Shown: positions 21,785-32,761, counted from the stretch's first letter. The stretch: 64,000 nt of DNA from Entoloma clypeatum (GCA_963565915.1 OY751487.1:1612001-1676000); one strand, 5' to 3'. Program-made: numbers and translations. The notes: generated by a model from the sequence alone, not told the origin.

Positions 21785-22868
21785 CTATATCTTCTCGCGC
21801 AATCGCTCCTCCACCTTTTCCTTTTTCTGCTTGAGCGCCGACAACTTCTCCTCCTTTGACGCATCATATGCGACCGTCGCCTGATTAAACCTGTGCATTG
21901 AGAAAATCCCATCTCAGCCATTCGAGGTTATGCGAGTTGGGATACTTACGGATTTTCTGGTGACTTTTGGAACTGCTTAAACAGCAGATCCTGCGAGGAG
22001 GCAGTGTTATGTGCGTGGTTCTGCTGTTGTGATCGACTGAGATGCAGACCTTGTATTGCTGTAATCGCAATCCAGGATGCTAAGAGAATCAGACATCAGG
22101 ACAGTCTGCCTTGGGGAGAAGCTGGTCGCTTACATCTACTTTGAGGTTCGGTAGCTCGCGCTCCTCGTATGCCGCATATGCAGCCTGTTAAATCTACATC
22201 AGAACCTAATGAGAGGAAAGCAAGATATCGAACCTTGAATCTCCTCTGAGGCAGCGCAAAACGTGAGGTGAGAAAAACCAGGGTAAGAAAAGAGGACATA
22301 GTTACCTCGGGATGTTTTTCAATCCCGGCCGCTTGCTGCCCAACGCTGGCCTTGTCCATCTTCGCAGTGACAACCTCCAACAAATCCAACGCATTATCGA
22401 TGCCCGTCGCCGCAAAGCTTTCAGCTTCCTCCTCTTTCTTGTCCGGTGCTGCGGTTTCGTCGGGAGTACGCCCTGCCGCTGCAGCAGCGACGGCAGCGAT
22501 GGCACCCGGGCCAGCAGGCTTCTGCGGGGCCTTGGACTTGGGACCGGCCTTGGGTGCAGGCTTGGGTTTGACAGGCACAACAGCCTCCTCCTGAGCTAGG
22601 AGACGGGCGTTCTCAGCTTTACGTGCGAGTTCGGCTTTGCGTTTCTCTTCCTTTTCGTCCTTTGTTGATTTTCCCTTGCCGCCGTCTTGCCATGCTTCGG
22701 TCTCTTTGCGCTCCTGTGTGAAAATGGGGGTGTACTATGAGATTGAGGATTGATCGAGAAAGAAGAGTGGACCTTTTCGGCTGCGACTTGGGCTTTCTTG
22801 TTTGCTTCGTTCTCGGCCTTTTTTGCGCGACCGCTTTCCTTCTTTGCGTTACCACCTTTAGGAGGCAT
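21785..22868 (-). CDS. CCDC124 / Lso2-like ribosome-associated coiled-coil protein
   Basis: Starts MPPKGGNAKKESGRAKKAENE at 22868, the hallmark N-terminus of the CCDC124/Lso2/Oxs1 family, whose members bind the ribosome and in yeast act in hibernation and recovery. It continues as a Lys/Glu/Ala-rich coiled coil (KDEKEEKRKAELARKAENARLL), an Ala/Pro-rich linker, and the conserved C-terminal domain with RRFKAAYAAYEERELPNLK, HPGLRLQQYKDLLFKQFQK and SPENPFNQ. It ends EERLREKI and stop at 21785. At least three introns interrupt it (22,773/22,713, about 22,307, about 22,230-22,180 and further). All blocks are present. The family role is known; its role here is inferred. Confidence 0.88.
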
Positions 22869-23041
22869 GTAATCTGTACTTACAGAGAGTCAACAAGATC
22901 GTCAACGATCTAATCTGAAATGAGTCACGTGCTCTATTGTTCTAAAAATAACACTAACACTACCGCTTTTGGAACAAAGACTCATTTTCTCGTTTTCTCG
23001 TTGTTTCGTTTCACTCGCTTTTTCGTTGATCGAGGCTCGTG
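22869..23041. promoter_or_regulatory. Short bidirectional promoter with TGAGTCACGTG element
   Basis: Only 173 bp separate the start codons of two divergent genes (CCDC124-like on minus, Cys-rich membrane protein on plus). The motif TGAGTCACGTG at 22921-22931 fuses an AP-1/Gcn4-like half (TGAGTCA) with an E-box (CACGTG). TTTTCTCG-type repeats follow near 22,985-23,010. Confidence 0.55.
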
Positions 23042-26000
23042 ATGTTCTCGAACTTTTTGCCTTTCGCTATTGCTTTCGGCGCTTCAGTCGGTCAGTCATC
23101 CTCAATTTCACCCAGTCTCTCTCTCTCTTACCAACGTCGTCGACAGCTGCACTACCTTCTTCACCGTCAGTCCTCTGTGTTGCTGGTCAATGCCTACAGG
23201 GCTATTCCAACACGACAAGTACGTTCTCTCTCTCTATTTCTCTCTATCCTTTCCTCACATCACCCAGTCGGTGCTAAGCTTGCTTCCAATGGTGCCCCCA
23301 CACCTATCCACCTCCTTCCAGGACAATACACTACCACCACCAACCCCCAATTCCTCCATAACCTCCTCACTTCCTCCTCGGTCTCCTTCACCCCCTCGGC
23401 AGGCTTCCAAAACGCCACCTCGTCCGCCTCCCTCCCCCTCAACCTTGTCCTCTCCCCAGGCCTTGCCATCTACTCCGACAAACTCTACAGCGGCCAAGCC
23501 AGCTTCGCCGGACTCCCCTCTGCCCCATCAACAAACTCCTCCACACCCCTCACCGCCAGCTCCCTCTTCATGTCCTCCAACGTCTGGATCGCAGTCTCCT
23601 CGTCCAACAACAACCGCATCGTCCTCTGGGATGCCGTCCCCGACACCTCCCACCTCCCCCTCTCCTCCTCCTCCCCCTCTCTCTCCCTCCTCGACATGCA
23701 GTCCTCCACCTGCTCTCCCGCCTGTTCCTCCTCCAGCATCTGCTCTGCCTCCGGCACCTGTACCTGTCCCTCTGGCTTCACCGGCTCGTCATGCGAGACC
23801 TGCGCCAGCGGTTTCTTCGGCTCTTCCTGCCAGGCCTGTCCCTCGGGCTGTGAAAAGTGTGATGATGGCATGACGGGCTCCGGGCGCTGCCTCACACCCA
23901 CCGTGCCCAACGCGCCCGCAACCTGCAATTGTCTCAACGGGGTGTGCGGGTCGAACGGGCAGTGTCAGTGCAATCCTGGCTGGACCACCGCAGGGAACGG
24001 CACGGCGTGTGCAAAGTGCGCGTCTGACTTCTTCCTTACTTCCACTGGCGACTGTAAAGGTTCGTTCCCATCTTCTCACCCGTTCTTGGAACACTGAACT
24101 GATATATTTTTTCTTCCCAGCCTGCCAGCTCGGATGCACTCAATGCGTTGACGGCACCGGAGCTTGCACGTCTTGCAAGTCCGGCTTCACACAGGATCCC
24201 AATGATCCTACGCTGTGCAATCCCGTTCAGCAATCTACCAACACCGGCACACCGTGTCCGGAGGGCAGCTTTGCCAACGGAGGGCAATGTTCCGTCTGTT
24301 CGCCCTCGTGCAAAACCTGCAATGGAGGGACATCAAACGACTGTATCATCTGTGCCTCTGGCTCATATTCATCAAGCGGAAGTTGCCTCACCGTGGACGG
24401 GAATGGTGTTTGTGAGGGAACGTCCTTGATTGCCGATAATAATAAACATGAGTGCGACAGTGAGTCAAATGTCAACTTTCTTTGTCCACTGTTTCTTACA
24501 ACCTATCTATAGCTTGTGGAGCCAAATGTACATCCTGCAAAATCCCCAACTTCAATGCTGCCTCGACTATCAACCAGTTGCAGTGCACGGGTTGCCTGCC
24601 TGGTTTCGTTCTCTCCCAAGGACAATGTCTCGAGAGTTGTCCTGCCGGCACGTTTGTTTCTCCGCAAGATAACTTAAATTGCATCGGTACGCATTCTTGT
24701 CTCTGAGAAAAAACTTGACCAGATCTGACCGTTTATTCCTCTTTTCAACAGCATGCGACTCTTCCTGTGGCACCTGCACCGGCTCATCCACATTCTGCCT
24801 CACTTGCTCGTCCACCTCCCAACTTGCCTCAAACGGCAAATGCGTCTCCACCTGCCCCTCCAGCACCTTCTCCTCCTCATCAAACTCGTCAAACTCTGGC
24901 GGTGGCTCCTGTCTCACCTGTCACCCCGACTGCGCTTCCTGCACCGGTGGCTCCTTCAACCAATGCTCCTCGTGCCCCCCGTCCCGCCCAGTCCTCTCCA
25001 ACGGCCGCTGTCTGCCGACGTGCAGCCGCGCACAGTACTTTGACGCCACGTCGGGGCAGTGCCAGGCGTGCGACTCGGGCTGTGGCAGCTGCATGGGTCC
25101 TGGGGCCTCGAGCTGTCTCTCTTGCACGGCACAGGGGCAGGTATTGCGGGCTGGGCAGTGCGTGAGCGCTAGTTGCGCCGCGTCGGCGGGCGTTGTTCCA
25201 GGCCTTGGCGTGTGTCTATCGGACCTTGTGCTTGTCCCTTCGTCAACGAACGGCGGGCCCGCGCCGCTTCCCTCGATCACGGGCATCGCTAGCCCGACGG
25301 CGGTGGGGAGGAGACCGCTGGAGTGGTGGCAGATCCTGCTGATGGCACTGGGTTGTGCGTTTATATTTTTGGTGGTGGTGATGTGTTGGAGGCGCAAAGC
25401 ACGGAAGGGGAGAGAGGAGCGGACCAGGCGATGGGCGGAGGGGAAGAAGCTCGCGGGAGGGTGGAGGGGGCGGCTCATCCGGTTTAGGCAGAGGATGTTT
25501 GGTGGCGGTGGTGGTGGTGCGAAAGCGAGGGATGTGGAAAGGGGGGATGTGAAGGCGAAGAGGTTGTTGAAGAGGCAGGAGGAGGAGGATGGGTATTCGA
25601 GGCATGAGCTGGATGACCTCGACCAGTTCATCGATGCGTACGAGTACTCCAAGGCGCCGTCCGTGCGCAGTCACGCAACGCCTCCGCTCGACTCCCGCTC
25701 GCTGCGCTCACATCCGAAATCGAAACGGCAACAGAGCCGCACGTCACCTACACGCCTCTCGGCTGGGCACTCGCTCTACTCGGAGATGACGGGGAAACCA
25801 CGACAAGCAGCGGAACCGCGGCAGCCAGTGAAGAAGGACTTGCTCATGTCGAGGTTCTCCGCGACCACGTATGGGTCTGGCTTGTCAGGGTCGTCGGGAT
25901 CGACGTCGTATTCGATGAGGACGCGGTCTCCGGTGGTTGCTACGGAGGCCGAGGCGTATGCGATGAAAATCCGCCCGGCTTTGGCTGCATCTCCGCCGCT

Positions 26001-26055
26001 GGAATCAGGGGTGGGTTGGGCAGGCTCGGAGTCGAAGAACCCGTTTCGGAGGTAG
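23042..26055 (+). CDS. Type I membrane protein with EGF/furin-like Cys-rich repeats
   Basis: Six exons (23042-23090, 23147-23218, 23268-24059, 24121-24459, 24513-24686, 24752-26055) total 2730 nt, 909 aa. A signal peptide (MFSNFLPFAIAFGASVA) starts it. Residues about 30-210 form a Ser/Asn-rich secreted region. About 210-620 hold a long run of CxxC-type EGF and furin-like repeats (for example CTCPSGFTGSSCETC and CDSSCGTCTGSSTFCLTC). One transmembrane segment, WWQILLMALGCAFIFLVVVMCW, lies near 667-688. A basic, Ser/Arg-rich cytosolic tail of about 220 residues ends it. The layout resembles metazoan PCSK5/growth-factor-receptor Cys-rich proteins and related fungal cell-surface proteins of unknown function. 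The exon junctions keep frame exactly. Role (adhesion or sensing) is inference only. Confidence 0.85.
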
Positions 26056-26560
26056 ATGTGTGATATGTTTGGAATGATCATTACTTCGAATGGACATGGA
26101 CTTGGATAGACATACATACCTGTGCATCGTTACACTTTGTAGCATAATACTTACAATCGTTCAAACGCATTATGAGTGATACTTGAGCCGATATAGTGCC
26201 GGCGAAGCGGCCACAATCTGATGTAGCTGGCACACGGTGTCATGCTACTGTCATGCACTTGTAATCACGCCGAAGCTCCATTTGCCCATGGTTTCCGTGT
26301 CGCACAACCTGTGGCAGCAGTGTGGCTGCATTGACGCCCGGACCTTCGATCGGGGTCTGACACATAATAAGCAATCACCATCTTGCTCAAGCACCCCCGC
26401 ACCTACCCCAGCTGCCTGCTGTCGAGTTTACTTACCCCAGCCCCCGCGCTTGAGGCCGCAAACACGTACATAAGTAAGCCTACTACCAGTAGCGACCCTT
26501 ACCACGTCCGTCCATCGACTCCTCGCCACCCTCCTCAGCGCCGTCTGGTCCCTCGTCGAC
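26056..26560. other. Intergenic region upstream of PP2C gene
   Basis: About 500 bp. The PP2C reading frame stays open upstream of its first ATG back to a TAA near 26,472 (translating ...HRLLATLLSAVWSLVD), so an extra 5' exon that splices into this region cannot be excluded. Confidence 0.5.
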
Positions 26561-28206
26561 ATGCTTGTCGAGCTCTCCTCGTACGCCTGGGCGTCCGCCG
26601 AGGACATCCCAGGCTCCAGGTGCGGGCCCGAAGACGGGCCGTGGCCGCGCCCTTACCAGGTCCTCACGGAGCCCGAGCTCCTGCACGAGCTGCGGCGCCT
26701 CGCTAAGCCGCAGACGTTTGTCCTTGAGGGTGATGAGGGGTATGGTGGGGAAGGAGGAGGAGGAGTGTCGTCGTATCTGAACTCGGAGAGGGAAAAGATG
26801 AGAGTGGACTGCGTGAACTTCCAGCCATCGTTCAAGACGCGGACGCAGGACCGGTACGTCGTCAGGGAGCTCGAGATATGGGGGCGGATGTGGAGCTTGA
26901 CAGGCGTCTTTGATGGTAAGCTGCTAAAACGTTTCAGACGGGTTTTTGTCACACTTCTTGAACACAGGACATCTCGGGGATGCGACGGTGGAGCACGTTG
27001 CGTACCACCTGCCCGTCATCATTCAAGACTTCATCGGAGACGCTCTGCTGGCGGACCCCACATGCGGCCCCGCGTCCATCGCGGAGGCCTTGGCGCGTGC
27101 GATCGTCGCTTTCGACGAGACGCTCGCGCAGGACGTGCTCGACCTCTTTGGCGGGTCCGTCGAGGACCTCGACGACTTTTCAGACGGGGAAATCCGGAGC
27201 ATCATAAATGACCAGCATGAGGGCGGTGCGAACTGGCGGAGGGTCCGGCTGTGCATGTACGGGACGACGGCGCTCGTGGCGCTCGTGGACCCCGACCGCA
27301 GGGACCTCTGGGTAGCGAACCTCGGGGACTGTCAGGCCGGTGAGTACGTGTTTCCGGCAGTACGAAGCCTGGGGTAGGTTGACCACTCTACCCCGGCTCC
27401 CTTTTCTTTCCTTTTGGGTTATTGTGGTTTCGTGATTGCCGCCCGCTGATCGGCTCCCCCCCCTTATTCGTTTCAGTTATGGTCTCGCAGAACATGGGTA
27501 ATAACGACGGGTGGACAATTGAAAAGCTGACGACGGACCATAATGGTGACAACGACGCGGAAATTGAGCGTGTTCGCCAGGCTCATCCGGGCGAACCTGA
27601 GTGCGTCCTCAATGGACGTGTCCTTGGTGCTCTTGCTCCGACTCGTTGTGCGTCCCCGTCCCCCCTGGCCATTGATCGGCCCTCCCCCCCTGACGCATCA
27701 TTCTTCGCTTTACAGGTTTAGGAGATATACCATTCAAGCAACCTCCAGCTTTTACCCGGCGAATAATCTACAACCTCTTTCCAGGGTTCCATGACACGTC
27801 TCCATGGGAAGACTTCCTCCTGCGCAATCACACACCACCATACATCACTGCCCTGCCCGAGGTCGCGCACCGCCGGCTGGACAAGGATTATACTTGGGCC
27901 GACAGTCACGACCCTGCGGCACGCTGCACACGTGCCCCCAGGAGGAGATTCCTTATCTTATCGTCGGATGGCTTTGCGGATATCTGTGGTGGGGAGAGCG
28001 ACCTGCAGGAGATCGTGCAGAGCTGGGCCCGGAGCGTACCAGCTGACGAGCCACATGGTGGTGTCGATAAGAAGGATAATATGGCGTTGGAGCTGTTGAG
28101 GAAAGCATTGGGAGGTGAGGATAGGTATAAGGTCTCGAGTGTTTTGACGTTGGATATGGATGTGGCATGGATTGATGATACCTCTATCGTGGTGCAGACA
28201 ATTTGA
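26561..28206 (+). CDS. PP2C-family protein serine/threonine phosphatase
   Basis: Metal-dependent (Mg/Mn) phosphatase. Four exons (26561-26915, 26968-27339, 27477-27647, 27716-28206) give 1389 nt, 462 aa. Conserved blocks in order: TGVFDGH across the first intron (metal-binding Asp, family FDGHGG), YGTTALVALVDPDRRDLWVANLGDCQA, ILSSDGFAD, and DMDVAWIDDTSIVVQTI at the C-terminus (family DNxT). The domain starts late, after about 110 residues, and holds an inserted loop with RRIIYNLFPGFHD, both reminiscent of pyruvate-dehydrogenase-phosphatase-like PP2Cs. A mitochondrial presequence is not evident at the chosen start, but the open frame upstream encodes a hydrophobic, Arg-containing stretch. Substrate unknown. 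Confidence 0.88.
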
Positions 28207-28590
28207 AAGGCACACTGCTGCAGCTGTATGTCTTTCTCTTCTTCTTGCAACTTGTCTTTTCCGTCTTTCTTCCCCCTCTCTCATCCTCTGCATACTTTAC
28301 AATTCCCTCTAATGAACTGCTTTCCCTTTCTTCGGCAGGGTGTTAATGGGAGCATTTGTATAATAGCTTGTAACTTGATACCTAGTGATGCCACACCTGT
28401 TGATCAACCATTAGTCGCACTCAATTCTGTTTTTTTTTCTTGTTTTTTTTCTGTGAGCAGTCACTTGATGAAGAGAAACAGCAGCTGATGCCAAGGCAGG
28501 CTCCTAAAACCACCCTCTTGTACCGCTCGTAAGGGGGTACATATGTGCCGTGGTACACATCAGCGTTTTCACAAAAAATTAGTGAACTAT
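28207..28590. other. Intergenic region with T-rich tracts
   Basis: 3' flank of the PP2C gene, with T-runs near 28,430-28,450. No gene is seen. Confidence 0.4.
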
Positions 28591-28638
28591 TTGGAGCTAT
28601 TGAGGTCGTCACGAGGCGACGAGTCTCAATAGCTCCAA
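28591..28638. repeat. 48-nt perfect-armed hairpin
   Basis: Inverted repeat: TTGGAGCTATTGAG (28591-28604) and its exact reverse complement (28625-28638) enclose a loop that itself holds GTCG...CGAC. No ORF or U-tract terminator context explains it. Confidence 0.85.
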
Positions 28639-28762
28639 GAGTTTGCGAGAATTCAATAGATCTTATGAAGAGAGAAATTCGTTTACATGATGGTCTACAT
28701 AGCTATTCACGAAATAAGCTCGAAAAGCATCGAGAGCAAGAGAAAAATGAAAGTTCTTTGGA

Positions 28763-29416
28763 AGTGCAGACTGTCCCAGGGGGGTGCGGGACAGGACTAA
28801 GAGACTGGGGGTCGAACTTTTTTTTTTCCCGCCAAGTGAACCCCCCCTACCCCCACCTTCCTAATATAGTATGTTTTGAGCACGTTTATATATTTTTCCA
28901 AGAATAAGTGACATCGGACTCTACACTCAGCAACGGCGACGACGGCTATTTCCTCCCCCACAGCTCTCGCAAGTCCACTGCTTCGGCACAAAGCTATAAC
29001 CTATACAATCCATGTGGAACTAGGAAGAATTCGTCAACCACAAATTCAAATGCACGAAAAAAGACACCACTTGCCCAAACAGTCTCCTACTCACTCTGGT
29101 TTCTTACTTTTCAGCATGGTTTCTAACATTGAGCTTGAGGGAAGTTGAAAAGGAATCAAATTTGCACAATATCTTGAATATTCTACTCGTTATCCATCTG
29201 TCAGACATCGTCAAGGATGTCAGACGACGCCAGAGGGATCCTCAGCCTTCTTCCGCTCTTGTTCCTGCTTGATGATGGCTCTGGGATTGCCATTTTAATC
29301 TCTATGACATCATTGCTCTGGGGTGTCAAACTTTTTTTTTTTCACAGCGTCAGCCCCCCCCACCCCCCGACCTCGGGTGCGGGATTTCCGTTCCGCACCC
29401 CCCTTGAGACTGTCCA
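28763..29416. repeat. Possible small non-autonomous element or degenerate repeat pair
   Basis: Both edges hold AGACTGTCC and a GGGGGGTGCGG core in inverted orientation (about 28,775-28,787 and 29,392-29,403). Inside each edge is a direct-oriented block: G-run, TC(G/A)AAC, a long T-run, then a C-run (28,808-28,855 and 29,318-29,368). No transposase is present and no clear target-site duplication was found. The classification is tentative. Confidence 0.35.
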
Positions 29417-29436
29417 TAAATTGGTAACAAGTGAGC

Positions 29437-29757
29437 TCCTGTTGAGGCGATGCTAAGTCTAACAACGTCGCGAGCCCAAACTTCTGAACTTAGAGGAAAA
29501 ACATGGAAAGATGATGAAGGTGCTGTATTGCCAAGAGACCCAGCAGTAATCTCAAGAGAACAAGCTATCGAATACAAGTGAAAGTACCCTACTTATATAT
29601 GTAAATACCATGAGGCTGCATTGAGGCAGCATCATGCTGCGCGATTCCGGGTCTTGCGCATCCTGCTGCGTGATAATAATAAGATGTCCTCATGTACGAT
29701 AAGATATAGATAAGATCAAGATAAGATAAAGTGAAAAGTGAAAATACAATCATAACA
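29437..29757 (-). repeat. Possible LTR relic upstream of element X
   Basis: On the minus strand a G-rich tract (GAAAGGGGGTAA) precedes TGTTATGATTG, and a TATATAA-like box and a CCTCAACA end follow. This is the look of a purine tract plus an LTR. It also contains a GATAAGAT-type satellite (29,697-29,731). No matching partner is in the window, so the assignment is weak. Confidence 0.3.
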
Positions 29758-29814
29758 TTACCCCCTTTCTAGATCTCAACTTCCAGGTGAGATATGATGT
29801 CGTCCGGGGTGTCC

Positions 29815-30528
29815 TGTTATATCCATCTCCAAATCTCCAATCCACTCTGATCATCCTCCGACATTCCGGACATCTGTTACCTCTGCATCTCCGCACATTG
29901 CCATTGTGCATTTCATATTCATAACTCCATGCCTTTATGCATTTCATATTCATATTCCCGTTTACTTATGCATCGCCTTTTCCACATGGTCCATTGACTG
30001 ACATCTCCGATGTTCAATACAGTTGCTGGCAACTTACGCCACAACTCCGGATCTACTCCGACCATCTCCGTAAAGTAATCACATTTAGATATTTAAGCTC
30101 GTACCATACCTGTAGTTCCTCAGTTTTGAATATCAACCAAGTTCACTCCTCTACTCTCAGTCCATGCCAGAGATCCTCGCCGTGGTACAATATGCCAACG
30201 ACATCCTCATCTTCTGCTCTTCCTCCATTGTTACCCTTCGACGAGCTTAGTACTGTGTCCGAGTCACAACTCCGACGTCGTCCGACCACTTCCATGTCAA
30301 CGTGTCTCTTACTGAGATCTCTCCGAGAACCTCTGCACCTCCGACCCCTCCTCTGACCTCCTGAAATTGGGACACCTTATTCAACAAACGGCGGCGCAAC
30401 ACATACGTTGAAGCCACGTCCCTCCCCTTCGTCGTTCCTCTGCATTTCCGGAGTTCTGCTCCGGTCCCAGTCCTATGTCCGGCCTCCGATGGACTCCGAC
30501 GAAGCTCTGACGTTTCACCTACTTAACA
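29815..30528 (+). repeat. 5' LTR of element X
   Basis: Begins TGTTATATCC and ends CTACTTAACA. It matches 57482-58184 along its whole length except a 10-bp deletion in the latter and many transitions. A TATTTAA box lies near 30,090. Confidence 0.88.
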
Positions 30529-30540
30529 GTATATTCAAAC
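30529..30540 (+). other. Candidate self-priming primer-binding site of X
   Basis: Directly after the LTR is GTATATTCAAAC. Its ATATTCAAA (30531-30539) is the reverse complement of TTTGAATAT at 30125-30133 in the LTR, about 38 nt after the TATA-like box, where the transcript could start. No tRNA 3'-end match (TGG...) is seen. The match is short. Confidence 0.4.
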
Positions 30541-30568
30541 TCAAACCGTTTTTGGATTCCTGCTAGTC

Positions 30569-31725
30569 ATGGCACTCCGAAACACCAAGACAGCAAAAGC
30601 CGCAGAAGCTGGCACTTCTAGGCAGCAAGTTCTACAAAATGTTGAACAATGTTTAACAGAACTATCCCCCGTAACTCCGACTACTCCGACACCTCTGGGT
30701 TTTCGGCCCATCACACCTCCACATAATATTCCGATCCCCACTTCCCCCATAGAATCCGCACCCCCGTCTCCTCAGAATATTTTTGGCCCACAAGCCCTTG
30801 TGGATGCTTTCGTCTTAATGACCAATGAACTCAAATGCAGCAAAGGTCACAAGCATCACAAAAAGGCTAAGGATCCAGACACCTTCGATGGTTCTGATCC
30901 CCGGAAACTGAACCAGTTCATCCTCCAATGCACATTGTTCTTCCGCGACAACTCCAAGTATGACGATGACTCTGCTAAAATCACTCTCGCCATCTCTTTT
31001 CTCCGAGGCACAGCTCTCGATTATTTCGAGCATTTCATCATTGAACTGGATCCGGACAACCCCCCGGACTGGTACAAAGATTGGTCCGCATTTCTCCGCA
31101 CACTCCGCATGGAATTCGGGGTCATTGACCCTGTTGCAGATGCTGCCGACTCTCTGGACAATCTCAAAATGCGCAAAAATCAACATATTCTCAAGTATAA
31201 TATCGAGTTCACACGCCTTGCTGCCAAAACACACTGGGACAGCTCCGTCCTGCATCACCGGTACTACTCCGGTTGGCGGAGCAGATTAAAGATGTTCTTG
31301 GGACTCAAGCAAAGCCAAGCACATTACCAGCACTTAGGGAGCTAGCACAGACTATTGATGCTCGCCACTGGGAATGTCAGCGTGAGAAATCCCACTCCAA
31401 CAAGTCCGCATCCAAATACGACAAATCCAAAGCTAAAACTCCCTCTGCAAACTCCGATAAAAACTCCAAAGCCAAACCGCAGACACAGAACCAGGGCAAA
31501 CAGTCGAAGCCTTCCTCCGCTCCCAAGTCCAACATCTCCGACAAACTCAGAAAAGACGGAAAGCTAACTCCGGAGGAACGCAAATGCTGTTTTGACAACA
31601 ACCTCTGCATGTTTTGTGGCAAAGCTGGACATGTCGCAAAAGATTGCCTGAAGTCTTCGTCCTCCGCCTCTAAGGCTAAAGCGCGTGCTGCCCAAGCCAA
31701 GACCACAGATGAAACAAAAAATTAG
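30569..31725 (+). pseudogene. gag of element X (frameshifted)
   Basis: Starts MALRNTKTAKAAEAGTS. The capsid-like retrotransposon gag domain follows (FDGSDPRKLNQFILQC, FLRGTALDYFEH, LRMEFG). A 1-nt loss near 31,268 switches frame between HHRYYSG and LAEQIKDVLG. The second part carries a Ser/Lys-rich stretch and one CCHC knuckle, CMFCGKAGHVAKDC (about 31,606-31,647). Confidence 0.85.
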
Positions 31726-31739
31726 CGGGCAGTCCACAG

Positions 31740-32288
31740 GACTCTGTATGGCCTGAGGACTGCATTGAACCCATCCGTATTATTGCTCTACTCAACACTT
31801 CCACTCTTTCCGACCCCAATTCCCTCCATGTCCAACTTACATCTCTGCTTATCTCCAATTCTTCTCCGATAGCTGCCCTTGTGGACTCCGGCTCTACTCA
31901 TTGTTTTATTGACTCCCATTACGCTTCATCCTATAAACTCCCTTTCACCTCCATACCTCTGATCAAACTTAAATTATTTGATGGAACGTCCAACTCCGTC
32001 ATTACTCAGGCAGTTGATCTTCCTGTATACTTTTCCTCTGGTGAATATATGGCCATTACAGCCTACGTGACTCTGCTCGATTCCTCCTGTTCTATAGTTC
32101 TTGGATACAACTGGCTCACCCGCTTCAATCCTATGATTGACTGGATATTGGGCAGTATTACTTTCTGTCCACAGCTCTTGAAGGAGTTTCCGACCTTGAC
32201 GTCTTCTGCCAGGTCAGCTCTGCTACCTCCACAGACCTCTCCCGATACTCCGACCTCTGACTCCGGCACACCTGCTGCAACTCCAGAC
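31740..32288 (+). pseudogene. Aspartic protease part of element X, cut by element Y
   Basis: Retropepsin-like region with ALVDSGSTHCFID (catalytic DSG near 31,890) and VLGYNWLTRFNPMIDW (flap and C-terminal block). The frame runs to ...SGTPAATPD at 32288, where Y is inserted. It resumes on the minus strand at 41700 as IVPNIALINAATFV. Confidence 0.85.
32284..32288 (+). other. Target-site duplication CAGAC (left half)
   Basis: CAGAC precedes the 5' LTR of Y copy 1. Its partner is not at the other end of this copy but at 41696-41700 (GTCTG, the reverse complement), next to Y copy 2. Confidence 0.85.
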
Positions 32289-32690
32289 TGTTACGGACTC
32301 TACGGTATGAGGACCACGTCATATCTTTTACTTATCGGCCCGACTCGGCGCCCTCTTATGAGCTTACTATGTCTAATGTCTACTTTCGCAACCTTCGATT
32401 TCCAGTCTGACTCACTACATTACTTTGTCATCCCCTTTAGTATACTTTGCTCCCGCGCTGACTCGCTTTCTGCAGTCAGCTTACTCACTGTACATAGCCT
32501 TCTGCAGTCACCTTACTCATGCGCACTGCCTTCTGCAGTACTGACTCATCCGCTACTGCCTATAGTCAGTACCTATATAAACCTCTTGTACTATAGTAGA
32601 TTCCTTAGATTTAGCAATCACTTTGCTCTTCGCCTTTCCACTTTCCTGCATACTCTGCCCGAACCTTGGAACAGTTTGTTAAGCATAACA
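32289..32690 (+). repeat. LTR type a (5' LTR of Y copy 1)
   Basis: TGTTACGG...CATAACA, 402 bp. It matches 41701-42101, not the LTR at the other end of this copy. A TATATAAA box is at 32574-32581. Upstream are three imperfect repeats of CTTCTGCAGT (about 32,468-32,542). AGATTTAGCAA (32607-32617), 33 nt after the TATA box, is the likely 5' end of the RNA. Confidence 0.9.
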
Positions 32691-32692
32691 AG

Positions 32693-32703
32693 TTGCTAAA
32701 TCT
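32693..32703 (+). other. Tf1-like self-priming primer-binding site of Y copy 1
   Basis: TTGCTAAATCT, two bases after the LTR, is the exact 11-nt reverse complement of AGATTTAGCAA at 32607-32617 in the LTR. In fission-yeast Tf1, 11 nt at the mRNA 5' end prime reverse transcription in this way. No tRNA complement starts here. Confidence 0.75.
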
Positions 32704-32761
32704 CGTTAGGTTCTCCCAGAGCGAAGAGAGCAACTACCAGAGGAGTCAAGACGTCGCGCTT

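Noticed and set aside
23070..23873. 267-codon proline-rich open frame overlapping the Cys-rich membrane protein gene
   Set aside because: Frame shadow of a CT-rich coding region. The spliced frame with signal peptide and Cys repeats is clearly the real one.
29750..29953. Small minus-strand Cys-containing ORF (MNMKCIKAW...)
   Set aside because: It lies within the X LTR, and a similar frame recurs in the other LTR (57351-57620) only because the LTRs are homologous. No independent coding evidence.
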